Shown here in pieces: positions 25,754-33,856 of a stretch of 64,000 bases of DNA; the stretch's first letter is position 1; every line of letters starts with the position of its first letter. The notes below the pieces were generated by a model, which saw nothing but the letters and a program-made list of their open reading frames with translations, was not told the origin of the DNA and searched no databases. The stretch lies in the NCBI RefSeq assembly GCF_004769555.1, contig NZ_RQFY01000007.1:248001-312000 (forward strand), written 5' to 3'. The DNA comes from Leptospira koniambonensis (GTDB taxonomy: Bacteria > Spirochaetota > Leptospiria > Leptospirales > Leptospiraceae). The translations under genes were made by a program, and so were the position numbers.

Positions 25754-26719
25754 TTAAACATGTACCCGGTTTTCTTCGGCTTTTGCAGAAAATATAACCA
25801 GTATCGAGGGGTGGATTTTGTCTGTGAAGTACTTTGTAATGATCATCCTAAGTGTCTCAGGAAGTGGATCCTTCACTAAAAGTGTCTTACCGTCCGGTTC
25901 CACCTGAACCTTCTCCAATACTTCCACGCTACTTCTAGAAAGATTCCCCTTGCACCATTCTAGAAATCCAATCCAAGAAGCTTCTTTTCCTGGAGAATGT
26001 CTCAGGTCCTGGGACTGGATAGGGGAGGTATGCTCAAAATTCGGCCGTCTGTTTCCAGACAGGTTTTTGCAAATGCCTCGAATATAATGTAAGTTATCTC
26101 CTAGTCCTTGTGCCTTCGCAATTTCCATTGCCTCGGACAAAATTTCATCTCCGTAACGTTCCTTTAAAGAATCTAAACTCAACTCTTTCTTTTCTAAACT
26201 AGGTTTTTGGTTTTGGGTATTATGGATGGTTATATTTATATTGTTTGGGTTTCCAGTTCCACCCCCCTCAGGGCTACCCGCCAACACCCCAGGGGTCGAT
26301 CCTGGCACACCTCCGGGGTTTCCAAAAATAACCCCCTGAGGTGGAATTCTGGAACCGGGGTAATTGAAGCAAAAATAATAAGTGGAGTTCTTATGCCCAG
26401 TCCCAGGGACAAATTGAAGAAGACCTGCTCTTACTAGGTCTTTTTTTCCTTCATTAATAGATTTTTTAGTCTTTAGGCCTGTGAGTCGGATCAGACTTTC
26501 ATTACTAGGCCAGACTGGTTTAAAGGTCTGGTCACTAAATTTAAGCAGGACCAGATAAAGAGTCTTCGCGGCTGGGGATAAAGTGGCCCAAACCCCGGAA
26601 TCTATTATATCCGAGAGGAATTTTATATATGGAAAATGCTCGCCCATACCTTGGATCCTCTTTTGCCCCGGAGGCAAAAAAATTAATTTTAAGCAAAAAG
26701 GTTCGAAGGTAGTTGACAT
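25754..26719 (-). CDS. Replication initiator-like protein (winged-helix)
   Basis: The 321-residue protein has a winged-helix domain near its N-terminus (GVWATLSPAAKTLYLVLL, then WPSNESLIRLTGLKTKKSI). This is the pattern of plasmid replication and DnaD-like proteins. A Gly/Pro-rich linker (about residues 125-160) and a C-terminal domain follow. It lies directly downstream of parA-parB and is the best candidate for the replicon's initiator. The start could be the ATG at 26647 (MGEHFPYIKF), which has GAGG upstream and removes a hairpin-coding stretch (26661-26679). Confidence 0.7.
   Translation of the reverse strand: MSTTFEPFCLKLIFLPPGQKRIQGMGEHFPYIKFLSDIIDSGVWATLSPAAKTLYLVLLKFSDQTFKPVWPSNESLIRLTGLKTKKSINEGKKDLVRAGLLQFVPGTGHKNSTYYFCFNYPGSRIPPQGVIFGNPGGVPGSTPGVLAGSPEGGGTGNPNNINITIHNTQNQKPSLEKKELSLDSLKERYGDEILSEAMEIAKAQGLGDNLHYIRGICKNLSGNRRPNFEHTSPIQSQDLRHSPGKEASWIGFLEWCKGNLSRSSVEVLEKVQVEPDGKTLLVKDPLPETLRMIITKYFTDKIHPSILVIFSAKAEENRVHV
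26661..26679. promoter_or_regulatory. Hairpin in the rep leader or start region
   Basis: TTTTGCC, loop CCGGA, GGCAAAA is a perfect 7-base stem just upstream of the alternative rep start at 26647 and its GAGG ribosome site. It could mask that site in the rep mRNA. Confidence 0.4.
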
Positions 26720-26725
26720 TTATCC

Positions 26726-26745
26726 GACATAAGGTTACTTATGTC
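26726..26745. promoter_or_regulatory. Inverted repeat upstream of rep
   Basis: GACATAAG, loop GTTA, CTTATGTC is a perfect 8-base inverted repeat, seven bases before the rep start at 26719. It could be an operator for Rep or ParB, or an RNA hairpin. It contains the CCGACAT/ATGTC words also seen in the palindromes next to parA. Confidence 0.5.
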
Positions 26746-26777
26746 TCATCCAACAACATTCCTTCGGGAAGGTCCGG

Positions 26778-26804
26778 CCCCTGGTAAGCCAGGGGAGTTT
26801 TTTT
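26778..26804 (+). terminator. Intrinsic terminator (plus strand) in the rep-parB gap
   Basis: CCCCTGG, loop TAAG, CCAGGGG, then AG and seven T. It is directional: no T-run exists on the minus strand, where all neighbouring genes are coded. It therefore implies a short plus-strand transcript. Confidence 0.7.
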
Positions 26805-27033
26805 ATCTCAGACCGACGGCAATGTTTCTTCCTCCTCTCTTCCGGGTTGGGAGAAAGTACTACATTTCCGTTTAGAATATTATGTCACATATTGGGGCTT
26901 TTTTCTGCTCCGTCAACTCATTCCCGATTTTTTCATGCCGAGTCTCATAAAATCTTTTGCTAAGTACATGTTTGTACTATTTTATTTCGTTTAACAATAT
27001 GTGTTAATCAATTTTGTTTTTAGATTTCGGATC
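26805..27033. other. AT-rich rep-parB gap, possible replication origin
   Basis: No gene. The right half (26930-27033) is strongly AT-rich, with an inverted repeat AGTACA-TGTT-TGTACT (26963-26978). At 26881-26895 is TATGTCACATATTGG, matching 14 of 15 bases of a word upstream of the first parA (3780-3794). No canonical DnaA box (TTATCCACA) was seen. Origin function is inferred from its place beside rep and parAB. Confidence 0.4.
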
Positions 27034-27879
27034 TTATTTTCCGAATTTTTTGGAAATTTCTTTCTTAATGAACTTATGAAGTTCTGAAAGAAAATCTTCG
27101 TCTTCGGTGGAGATGATGACGCTTGTACCTTTTTTTACAATCTTATAAGGGTAGGCAGAAACTACAGGTTTTTCGGATCCAATTTTTGTTTCAATCTGCC
27201 TAGGGGAGAATAAGCCGCCTTCTTCCGCTCTGTTAAAAGTTTTTGCGTCTTTTACAGTTTTCAATTCGCCTGAATTGAATTTTTCCAGAAAATCTTTTAG
27301 GGTCCCTTTTTTGGCCGCAGATGCTGCTTGTACTAAAAGGTTTTTGGATTCTATTCCTGCATCTTTACAAACCTTCAGGTCTTCTTTAGAGAGAGAAGAA
27401 ATTCCTAAAAGTTCGGTCATATAACTTCTACTTTTCCCGAATAGATTTCCCAGTTCCAGGTCAGTATAAGAAAAAGAAGTTTTGAGATGGGTCATCGCTT
27501 CTATCTCTTCATAAGGAGATAAATTTTCCCTTTGAAGGTTTTCTATGATCGCTAGGCGGAAAGTTTCTTTTGCGTCCTTGTCTAGAATTTTACATTCTAC
27601 CTCTGGCCATTTGAGAAGGCTAGCCGCATGGAATCTTCTCTCTCCGGCGATGATTGTATAAAATTCTTCATCCGCTTTTTTAGTAACTAGAATAGGCTGA
27701 AGAAGTCCGTCCTTGTCCAAACTTTGGGCAAGTTCTTCTACACCTTTTTTCCTCTCTTGTCTAGGCTGACTTTCAGAAGGACGGATCTTATCCAGGCGGA
27801 TTTTGCGGATCGTGCCTTCTAATTTTTCTGCCTGGAAAACGTCTGCGAGAGAGCCTAGTCTTTTACTTTTTGAGCTCAT
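27034..27879 (-). CDS. parB: ParB-family partition protein, second locus
   Basis: The 281-residue protein has the PSESQPRQERK segment, the CTP-binding GERRFHAA box, and the helix-turn-helix GNLFGKSRSYMTELLGI, with a C-terminal dimerisation region. It overlaps the parA gene by 17 bases. The partner site is probably one or both palindromes upstream of parA (28637-28652 and 28832-28853). It is clearly different in sequence from the ParB at 2.1 kb. Confidence 0.92.
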   Translation of the reverse strand: MSSKSKRLGSLADVFQAEKLEGTIRKIRLDKIRPSESQPRQERKKGVEELAQSLDKDGLLQPILVTKKADEEFYTIIAGERRFHAASLLKWPEVECKILDKDAKETFRLAIIENLQRENLSPYEEIEAMTHLKTSFSYTDLELGNLFGKSRSYMTELLGISSLSKEDLKVCKDAGIESKNLLVQAASAAKKGTLKDFLEKFNSGELKTVKDAKTFNRAEEGGLFSPRQIETKIGSEKPVVSAYPYKIVKKGTSVIISTEDEDFLSELHKFIKKEISKKFGK

Positions 27880-28615
27880 TCAAAAATTCCTCAATGAAAC
27901 CTTCGTATTCCTGGGCCTGACGACTGGATTTGTTGTACTCATAGACTGACTTTCTTGCCAGGTGAGATTCTCCAACAGCCACTCCGTCAGAGATGCTATT
28001 ATCAAAAATTCTGAAATATTTGGTAAGAACAGGAATGATCGTTTTAGTAAGAAGTGTCTGGGGTTTGAGCTGGGTAACTAGCGCTCCCATAATTTCCAAA
28101 CCAGGGTTGATCCTTTTTTTAATGCTAGTGATTGTTTGCTGGAGTCCCAAAATTCCATCCACGGAAAATTTTTCCGCCTGCAAAGGAATGATCACAAAGT
28201 TGGAAGCAACAAGTGCGTTAATAGTAAAAATGGAAAGACTAGGCGGACAATCGATTACACAAAAATCCATTTCTTTTTCCAGGTCCGCAAGAGCGTCTCT
28301 CAGAATATAAGGTGCGTCCACAATTGCAGCAATTGTTTCTGCCTCGGCAAGTGTTAGACGGGAAGGGGCGATGTTTAAATTCTCCACTTCTGTCTTAACC
28401 ATAACTTCTCTGATCTTCGCTTTGGATTGGAAAATATTATGCATGGATTTTTCTAACCCATCTGGATTCAGGAAAATCCCTGTAGAATTTGCCTGAGGAT
28501 CTATATCGATGAGCAGAGTTTTTTTACCTCTTCTGGCGAGACCCCAGGCTAAATTCAGGGAGGTGGTGGTTTTACCTTCTCCTCCCTTTTGGTTTGCGAT
28601 GGATACTACAATCAT
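27863..28615 (-). CDS. parA: ParA-family ATPase, second locus
   Basis: The 250-residue ParA has no N-terminal extension (Type Ib/Soj-like length). The P-loop is QKGGEGKTTTSLNLAW, Walker A' is LLIDIDPQANST and Walker B is FCVIDCPPSLSI. As in the first ParA of this window, glutamate replaces the usual valine in KGGVGKT. It lies immediately left of a 220-base non-coding stretch with two palindromes and is transcribed away from it, followed by parB and then rep. Confidence 0.92.
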   Translation of the reverse strand: MIVVSIANQKGGEGKTTTSLNLAWGLARRGKKTLLIDIDPQANSTGIFLNPDGLEKSMHNIFQSKAKIREVMVKTEVENLNIAPSRLTLAEAETIAAIVDAPYILRDALADLEKEMDFCVIDCPPSLSIFTINALVASNFVIIPLQAEKFSVDGILGLQQTITSIKKRINPGLEIMGALVTQLKPQTLLTKTIIPVLTKYFRIFDNSISDGVAVGESHLARKSVYEYNKSSRQAQEYEGFIEEFLNELKK

Positions 28616-28636
28616 TCTGTTCCCTTGTATCTCAAT

Positions 28637-28652
28637 TGTCGGATGTCCGACA
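28637..28652. promoter_or_regulatory. Palindrome upstream of parA, candidate parS or operator
   Basis: TGTCGGA, centre TG, TCCGACA, 22 bases before the parA start. It shares its arms with the larger palindrome at 28832-28853, supporting recognition by one protein, most simply ParB. Confidence 0.55.
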
Positions 28653-28831
28653 TCCCGTCCTTATATCTACCGTACGAAATCGAAAGAATAATGAGAGGAA
28701 TTTAAACAAAAATAAAAATTAAAAAGTCAACTTCGGGACCGAAGCCAACACTATATTTCCATGTAAGAAGAAGGGGAGAAGCATTCAAACTAATTCTTAA
28801 ATTTTCTAAAAATTGCAGAAATATCGGACCT

Positions 28832-28853
28832 GAATGTCGGACGTCCGACATTC
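28832..28853. promoter_or_regulatory. Perfect 22-base palindrome, candidate centromere (parS)
   Basis: GAATGTCGGAC is followed directly by its exact reverse complement. The same TGTCGGA core is at 28637-28652, and single half-sites occur at 31791-31801 (GAATGTCGGAC) and 26724-26730 (CCGACAT). Position between parA and a divergent regulator fits a partition site. Confidence 0.6.
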
Positions 28854-28911
28854 GAAAGAAAGTCCAGGTACATGGTTGACACCATGCTTAATTTTAAACA
28901 TTTTCCCTTCT

Positions 28912-30243
28912 ATGCTATCCGCTCCGGAAGAATTTATATGGGGGAATCCAAATCCTAAAGAACTTAGGATATTATTACCTCTTGCGTTTCCGGAATGTTT
29001 AAGATTAATCGATGGCCTGGCAGGACTCGCCACTTTGGTTTCCGAATCTGACCGTTCTTCCTTGGAAGAGGTGGGTTCCTGGGGTTACGGAGAAGATGGA
29101 TTCTTCTATCCTTTTCTAACCAAGGGTTCACAAATCCGGAGCCGTTTAGAAGGAAGTAAATCTCCATTCTTCTTGCCCAGATCAGAAGAAGTAGAACTGT
29201 TCCGAGACGATTCCCTGGGATGTTTATTATCTCCAGTTTTACTGGATGGCAGAATGTTTGGATTTTTCCTGATAGAACTTCCAAACCCAGCCGAAGAAAG
29301 ACAAATTTTACTCTTACATTTATTATGCCAGAAGGTAGCCCGGCTTTTGAAAAAAGAATCGGAACCTTCTACCGTTTATAAACTTTCCGAGGACGCTAGT
29401 CCAGATCCATTGGGGGAGCTGATTTTTAGATTGGGGAATGGTAAAAATTCCCAGCTAGAAAAATTCAAGGAGTCCGGAAGTATTTGTATTTCGGGCCCAG
29501 CTTCTTCAGGCAAAAAAACTATAGCAAAATGGATCCAAAAAAGGGAATTTCCAGGCAGGCCAATTTTAACAGTTTCGATCCTTCCGGAGCAGGCATCTAA
29601 GTTAGAAAAGGCATTAATTGATTGGGAAAAAATGGCCGAATCCGGGACTCTAATTTTAGAAAATTCAGAGAATTATTCTTTGGCCCAGCAGAGAACCTTG
29701 TTCGAATATTCTCAGCGAAAGTCCGGAAAATCCCGTCTTATTTTTTTAGAAAACTCAGGCAAAAAATCAACTGATGAGTTCTTATATTTTCGTTCTCTTT
29801 TGGCCGAAAATAAGTTAGAATTACCTGCCTGGAAAGACTGGGCAAAATCGGATAAAATTTCGGCGGTCCGGCCGATTTTCCGAGAGGTCTGCGAGTTGCA
29901 TGGCCGTCCCGATTTGGCACTTTCTGAGGATGCGATAGAGTCTTTGGTGGGAGGGAGTTCCTGCCAAAATTTAGAGGATCTTCGGAATGCGATCGAAGAG
30001 GCAGTTTTAAATTCCGGCTCGGGAGAGATCCGAAATTCTGACCTTAAAAAAGAAGGTTCAAAAGGGATTTCTCTTCCGGATCCGGAGGATCTTGATTTGC
30101 GAAAAGCTGTGGAAGCCGTGGAGCGCCAAAAAATTCTTTTGGCGGATAAATTATTCGGCGGCAACCAAATACGAATGGCAAAGGCCTTGGGAATTTCCAG
30201 GGGCTCGTTGCAATATAAATTAAAAAACCTAGGTTTGGGTTAA
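28912..30243 (+). CDS. NtrC-like regulator, degenerate AAA+ with Fis-type helix-turn-helix
   Basis: I favour the ATG at 28912 ([11 protein letters not shown]); the frame is open from 28834, but that ATG lies inside the 22-base palindrome. The N-terminal 160 residues look GAF-like. The middle has a P-loop-like [14 protein letters not shown], but no GAFTGA loop for sigma-54 contact is visible. The C-terminus is a clear Fis-type helix-turn-helix ([31 protein letters not shown]). It may bind DNA without activating sigma-54 polymerase. Its place beside parA suggests a replicon-linked regulator, which is inference. Confidence 0.7.
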   Translation: MLSAPEEFIWGNPNPKELRILLPLAFPECLRLIDGLAGLATLVSESDRSSLEEVGSWGYGEDGFFYPFLTKGSQIRSRLEGSKSPFFLPRSEEVELFRDDSLGCLLSPVLLDGRMFGFFLIELPNPAEERQILLLHLLCQKVARLLKKESEPSTVYKLSEDASPDPLGELIFRLGNGKNSQLEKFKESGSICISGPASSGKKTIAKWIQKREFPGRPILTVSILPEQASKLEKALIDWEKMAESGTLILENSENYSLAQQRTLFEYSQRKSGKSRLIFLENSGKKSTDEFLYFRSLLAENKLELPAWKDWAKSDKISAVRPIFREVCELHGRPDLALSEDAIESLVGGSSCQNLEDLRNAIEEAVLNSGSGEIRNSDLKKEGSKGISLPDPEDLDLRKAVEAVERQKILLADKLFGGNQIRMAKALGISRGSLQYKLKNLGLG

Positions 30244-30247
30244 AATT

Positions 30248-31282
30248 TTGGAATTAGATTCCTTATACGAAGAAAGAAAAACTCCGGCCGGATTTTTAGT
30301 AAAAGTCCGCCTCGGAAAAATGACGTACGTAGTCTTTACCTCCAAGGGCCCAGAAGTCCCGAAAGGAGCCAGAAACCAGTCCATCGTGGTTCCGGTTCCC
30401 AGAATCGCATTTTTAGGGGAGGATTTTGATCTCTCCCATTTTAGGTTAGGAGAGCTGAGTTTCGTAAACGTAAAACAGGGAAAACTAGTGATCCCGTACC
30501 AGCATTCCAGTTCCGGAAATGAGGTCCGGACCATCTTCCTGAACAGCGGAAGTGAGTGCGATATTTTGCCAGTAATCATCTACCATTATGATCGGGTGGA
30601 TAGCCTTCTCAGGGCCAGAGAAGAGGGTGTAGAAATGCACCACCTGGTTTTGGACGAGGAGTTCCCACGCCAAGAATTGGTGGCCCTAAAAATCAGGTTC
30701 CCTTCCTTAAACATGCTCATCATCAAAAGAAAGGTGGCTCAAAAAATTGGGGCAGTGGGGGAGAAGCCATCCCCTGGAAAAGAGGAGCTGGAAAAAAGTC
30801 TCCGAGAAGAATCCAATATCGTAGATTTTAATAAGGTCCGAGCCACGGATTTATTGGAGAAGGGCAACTTGAATATGCACTCCAAAAATCCAGTATTCCT
30901 TGCTCGGATCCATCTCCGAAAAATGGAGTTAGAAAAAGTAAAACAGCTGCTCTTAGAATTCACATTGAAGTCAGAAGAGGTCGCGTTCATCCGAACCTTC
31001 TTGGATGTGATGATCCGAAATGATGATAATAAAGAAGAGCTAAAGGGCTGGGCGCCAAAATTAAAAAATTTGGACGAAGGTTTCCGACTCGCTGGCTTAA
31101 TTTTAGAAACAAAAGAAAAAGAATTCGAAGCAGAACTAGACAAAGGTTTCTCCAAAGATATCGCGAGTATGGTTTATGCACTTTTGGAAAAAGAACAAGA
31201 CAGAGCAGAGAACAAAGAGCAAGAAATTGTTCTTTGGGAATGGAAGCTCAGAGCCAAGAGACTGTTCCGAAAGACCGCCTAA
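30248..31282 (+). CDS. Conserved-type protein of unknown function
   Basis: The 344-residue protein starts with TTG four bases after the preceding stop, so the two genes form one unit. The first 170 residues look beta-rich ([37 protein letters not shown]). The rest is helical and highly charged ([21 protein letters not shown]). No domain is recognised, and there is no signal peptide or membrane segment. It contains one GGAGTTCC word at 30658. Confidence 0.65.
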   Translation: MELDSLYEERKTPAGFLVKVRLGKMTYVVFTSKGPEVPKGARNQSIVVPVPRIAFLGEDFDLSHFRLGELSFVNVKQGKLVIPYQHSSSGNEVRTIFLNSGSECDILPVIIYHYDRVDSLLRAREEGVEMHHLVLDEEFPRQELVALKIRFPSLNMLIIKRKVAQKIGAVGEKPSPGKEELEKSLREESNIVDFNKVRATDLLEKGNLNMHSKNPVFLARIHLRKMELEKVKQLLLEFTLKSEEVAFIRTFLDVMIRNDDNKEELKGWAPKLKNLDEGFRLAGLILETKEKEFEAELDKGFSKDIASMVYALLEKEQDRAENKEQEIVLWEWKLRAKRLFRKTA

Positions 31283-31335
31283 AATCCTAGAAAAACAGTA
31301 AAAAAAGCTTCCATTTCCCCTAAAAACGGTTAAAA

Positions 31336-32352
31336 ATGGGCTATACTGTCATGTTTTTTCGAATGAGACATAATTTTTTGGCACAGTTCTTGCTTATTGC
31401 CTCCTTGGCTTTGGGCTCGAGTTCTGCCTTCGCAGAAGAAGCTTCTGGTCCAGAATTTTCTTCTCGAAATATGTCCGAAGCCGAAGGTTCAATTTCGGAA
31501 GAACTAAAATCAATCTACCAAGAAGAAGTGGATCAAGTTCTCGCCGAAGGAATTTCTTATTCGGAAGAAGAAAGGTTATCCGACTTTCCGGATCTAGATT
31601 CTCTTCTGGCTGATGAAGGTGTTCCTACCAGAGTCGCAAAAATTTCTGCAGATAAAAAAGTAGAGAAGGGGAAAACCTCCAACTCGGATCTTGGGATCCA
31701 GAATCGAAAAGGAACCTCCGAAATTTTTTCAGAGTCACTGGTCCTCTCCCAAAACTGTCTTCTTGGTCTGAAAGTTTTATTAGCAAATATGAATGTCGGA
31801 CAAGGTCTTGGTCAGGAGTTCCTACCAAGCGTCCCAGTCCAAGGACGAACTCGAGACAACGAAGCGTCTCCGGTCAGAGGAGATTCCTATGCGGATGCTC
31901 TCTCTGGATGCGCGGAATTATTTTCCCTATATTTAAGTGTGGAAGGGGCCGTGACTTGGTCAGTCTGTTCTACTAAAAATCAAAGAAATCTGCTTTTGGG
32001 GCCTGGAGTTCCTACCACTAAGGGCGCTGATTTAAGGAAAACCTCTGAGAATGCGCTGGAATCCAGATCATGCTTGGAATTCGACAAATTAGAGGGCATT
32101 GTCCTGGTTTCTGGGAAATCCTACGAAAACCGGACCTTCTCCCAAGCTACCCTAAGCCAAGGGTTCGAAATAGGGAAGGCCGCATTAGTTCCTATTGGAT
32201 CCCAAGTAGAGAGAGAATTCTCCGCAGAGAAATTGGGCGCTCAGACCCTGAACCAAGATCTGAAATCATTACTCGAAAAGGTAACATCTAAGGTCGGACA
32301 AGACTCGCATAAATTTTCTTCTGGTCGTCCGACCCCAGAAATTCTAACTTAA
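31336..32352 (+). CDS. Exported protein of unknown function
   Basis: The precursor has 338 residues from the first ATG; ATGs at 31351 and 31363 are also in frame. The last would give a textbook signal peptide (MRHNFLAQFLLIASLALG, cleavage after AFA-E). The mature part is acidic, low in recognisable motifs, with several cysteines (CLLGLK, CAELF, SVCSTK, SCLEF). It holds two exact GGAGTTCC words (31815, 32005) and a GAATGTCGGAC half-site. No family is assigned. Confidence 0.65.
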   Translation: MGYTVMFFRMRHNFLAQFLLIASLALGSSSAFAEEASGPEFSSRNMSEAEGSISEELKSIYQEEVDQVLAEGISYSEEERLSDFPDLDSLLADEGVPTRVAKISADKKVEKGKTSNSDLGIQNRKGTSEIFSESLVLSQNCLLGLKVLLANMNVGQGLGQEFLPSVPVQGRTRDNEASPVRGDSYADALSGCAELFSLYLSVEGAVTWSVCSTKNQRNLLLGPGVPTTKGADLRKTSENALESRSCLEFDKLEGIVLVSGKSYENRTFSQATLSQGFEIGKAALVPIGSQVEREFSAEKLGAQTLNQDLKSLLEKVTSKVGQDSHKFSSGRPTPEILT

Positions 32353-32357
32353 CAAAT

Positions 32358-32732
32358 ATGGCCGTGAAGATCAAACGAACCTCTTTTCAGAGGCTTCTGA
32401 ATGCGATGAAGAAAGTCACTAGTGAGGTGAACGATCACGAAATTCTTCGCAGATTAGAAACTCTCATGGTCACTAGCAAAGAAGATCTGAACCAAACTGT
32501 AGTTCGTTCTCTTTTGGAAAATCCTTTAGACTTCGATCCTAAATCTGTGCCTGAGCCTTACGCTCAGTACGTTAGACATTTCGTATATATGGTGAAACGA
32601 AATAAGAAAATGGGATTAGATGTGAACTTCGATGCAAGTGCTATCGAATCAAAAAAGGATAAGAAGAAATTAGCAGCTCCTAAAAAATCCGCTCCTTCCA
32701 AAAAACAAGCCCCTGCTCGCAAAAGAGCCTAA
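32358..32732 (+). CDS. Small protein with lysine/alanine/proline-rich basic tail
   Basis: The 124-residue protein has a helical N-terminal domain of about 90 residues (SFQRLLNAMKKVTSEVND, HEILRRLETLMVTSKEDLN). The tail of about 30 residues is rich in lysine, alanine and proline (KKLAAPKKSAPSKKQ), like histone H1-type or mycobacterial HupB tails. DNA or RNA binding is plausible but unproved. It follows the exported-protein gene by five bases. Confidence 0.65.
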   Translation: MAVKIKRTSFQRLLNAMKKVTSEVNDHEILRRLETLMVTSKEDLNQTVVRSLLENPLDFDPKSVPEPYAQYVRHFVYMVKRNKKMGLDVNFDASAIESKKDKKKLAAPKKSAPSKKQAPARKRA

Positions 32733-33540
32733 ATTCTTAAAACTTCCCTGTGCTGCGCACAGGGGCAAAAGTAATATTCCATAAAAGGGCAGCGCCTTCC
32801 ATTAAATGCCGATATCCGGGCAAATGTCTGCATAAATGGGCAATTCTATCCCGAAAATCGGCTTTCGGCGCCGAAATTATGACTTTTACATAAGTGCCTA
32901 ATCATAAGCAGTAAAATCGGACATTTGCCAGTCTGAAATTTGGGGGTACGGCCGCGGCGGCATGGGCGAAATAGCATAAAACCAGGAGGAGTATTGGCCT
33001 TGGGGCAGCTGGATTTGCCTGCAGGTTAAGGCGTTATATACGGTGGATAATTAGATATCTGTTGCTGTATGGGTGTAAGTTCGTCCATCCGGTTGCGATT
33101 TCGTGCTGCCCAAAAATGAGCGTTTAAATCCGGTTCTTATGAGAATGCAGGGACTGGCTAAAGCAGGGATAGGGGAGTTGCTTGGCTTGACCCTCAATGA
33201 GGCCGGCTCCAAAAGCCAAGAATTCGCATTTTGGCACGAATATTCGCTTTCACACGCAATCATAAGACAGAGCCATTCTGTAAGGGGAAGCTTGCGCCCC
33301 GTTTCGGCAAAATTGTCCGTCCCTGGGCAGCGAGTCGGAGAGAGCCTGCCTTCTTCCTGGCAAAGGGAAAACCCGATAAAATGGGTTTAACAGAGCGCCT
33401 TTTGCTATTTGGGATAAGTAGGAATTGGCATTATTTATGACATAAAGTCATGTGTATCAAATTTGCACACCCATGAGGTTTTGGCAGGCCTATATTGCTT
33501 TCTTCTTGCGGAAGGAGGGAGGATTAGAGATCCTCTTCCA
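32733..33540. other. Gap of about 800 bases with inverted repeats and no convincing gene
   Basis: Short open frames here have no ribosome sites or recognisable motifs. Visible structure: GGCAAATGTC at 32819-32828 with its inverse GACATTTGCC at 32920-32929; CTTGGCTT at 33181-33188 with AAGCCAAG at 33213-33220; and ATGAC-ATAAA-GTCAT near 33440. Parts are more GC-rich than the flanks. It could be a structured RNA or a decayed gene. Confidence 0.45.
32746..32764. terminator. Hairpin after the basic-tail protein gene
   Basis: CCCTGTGC, loop TGC, GCACAGGG is a perfect 8-base stem 14 bases after the stop. It lacks a strong T-run, so it may be an mRNA-stabilising or weak termination structure. Confidence 0.5.
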
Positions 33541-33756
33541 ATGGCCGAAGTAATCAAATTAAGAGTCAAATGCCATGCCTGCTCAAATTTAATCGAAGGT
33601 TCAGCCAAATATGGCGGTGGGCATTACGTTCCGGAGGGCGTAAACTTCGAATTTGTGGCTATTGGGAAGATAGAAACTCCTAAAGGAAAGCGTGTTAAGG
33701 CAGAAATCACCGCTGATTGTCCGAATTGTGGAGTTCGGTGCAAATGGACAATATGA
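33541..33756 (+). CDS. Small zinc-ribbon-like protein
   Basis: Starting at the ATG at 33541 the product is 71 residues. It contains two CxxC pairs (CHAC near the start and CPNCGVRC near the end) separated by about 45 residues, the spacing of a zinc ribbon with an inserted beta hairpin (YVPEGVNFEFVAIGKIE). A purine-rich GGAGGGAGG lies upstream but rather far. The frame extends upstream to 33463 without plausible coding character. Function unknown. Confidence 0.55.
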   Translation: MAEVIKLRVKCHACSNLIEGSAKYGGGHYVPEGVNFEFVAIGKIETPKGKRVKAEITADCPNCGVRCKWTI

Positions 33757-33856
33757 TATGCTTTTTATTGGTATTAAATTGGATTAAAAATAATCTAATA
33801 AATGATTAATATTGATCTCATGTTTATGAATTTGTATTAATGATTAAAGTTAAGTA

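Larger units (their letters stand above)
26713..26804 (+). ncRNA. Candidate antisense RNA opposite the rep leader
   Basis: On the plus strand a TTGACA (26713-26718) overlaps the rep start codon; only a weak -10 (TACTTA) follows at 17 bases. Downstream are a small hairpin (CCTTC/GAAGG, 26761-26772) and a strong intrinsic terminator ending at 26804. The implied RNA would be about 60 bases, fully complementary to the rep 5' leader. This is the classic layout of counter-transcribed RNAs that set plasmid copy number. Inferred; no expression evidence. Confidence 0.45.
28616..28911. other. Non-coding partition/origin region between parA and the divergent regulator
   Basis: About 300 bases with an AT-rich middle (28680-28740), the two TGTCGGA palindromes, and a TTGACA at 28876-28881 oriented toward the rightward gene. 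No gene is apparent. It is an alternative site for the replication origin. Confidence 0.45.

Noticed and set aside
26700..26712. GGTTCGAAGG as a tRNA T-arm remnant
   Set aside because: No acceptor or anticodon arms are nearby, and it lies within the rep coding region.
25754..28911. Prophage interpretation of the rep-parAB-fibre block
   Set aside because: No integrase, capsid, portal, terminase or lysis gene is present, and the flanks are core metabolic genes.
33103..33390. 95-residue open frame in the 32.7-33.5 kb gap
   Set aside because: No ribosome site, no conserved pattern, and overlapping frames of equal length on both strands.
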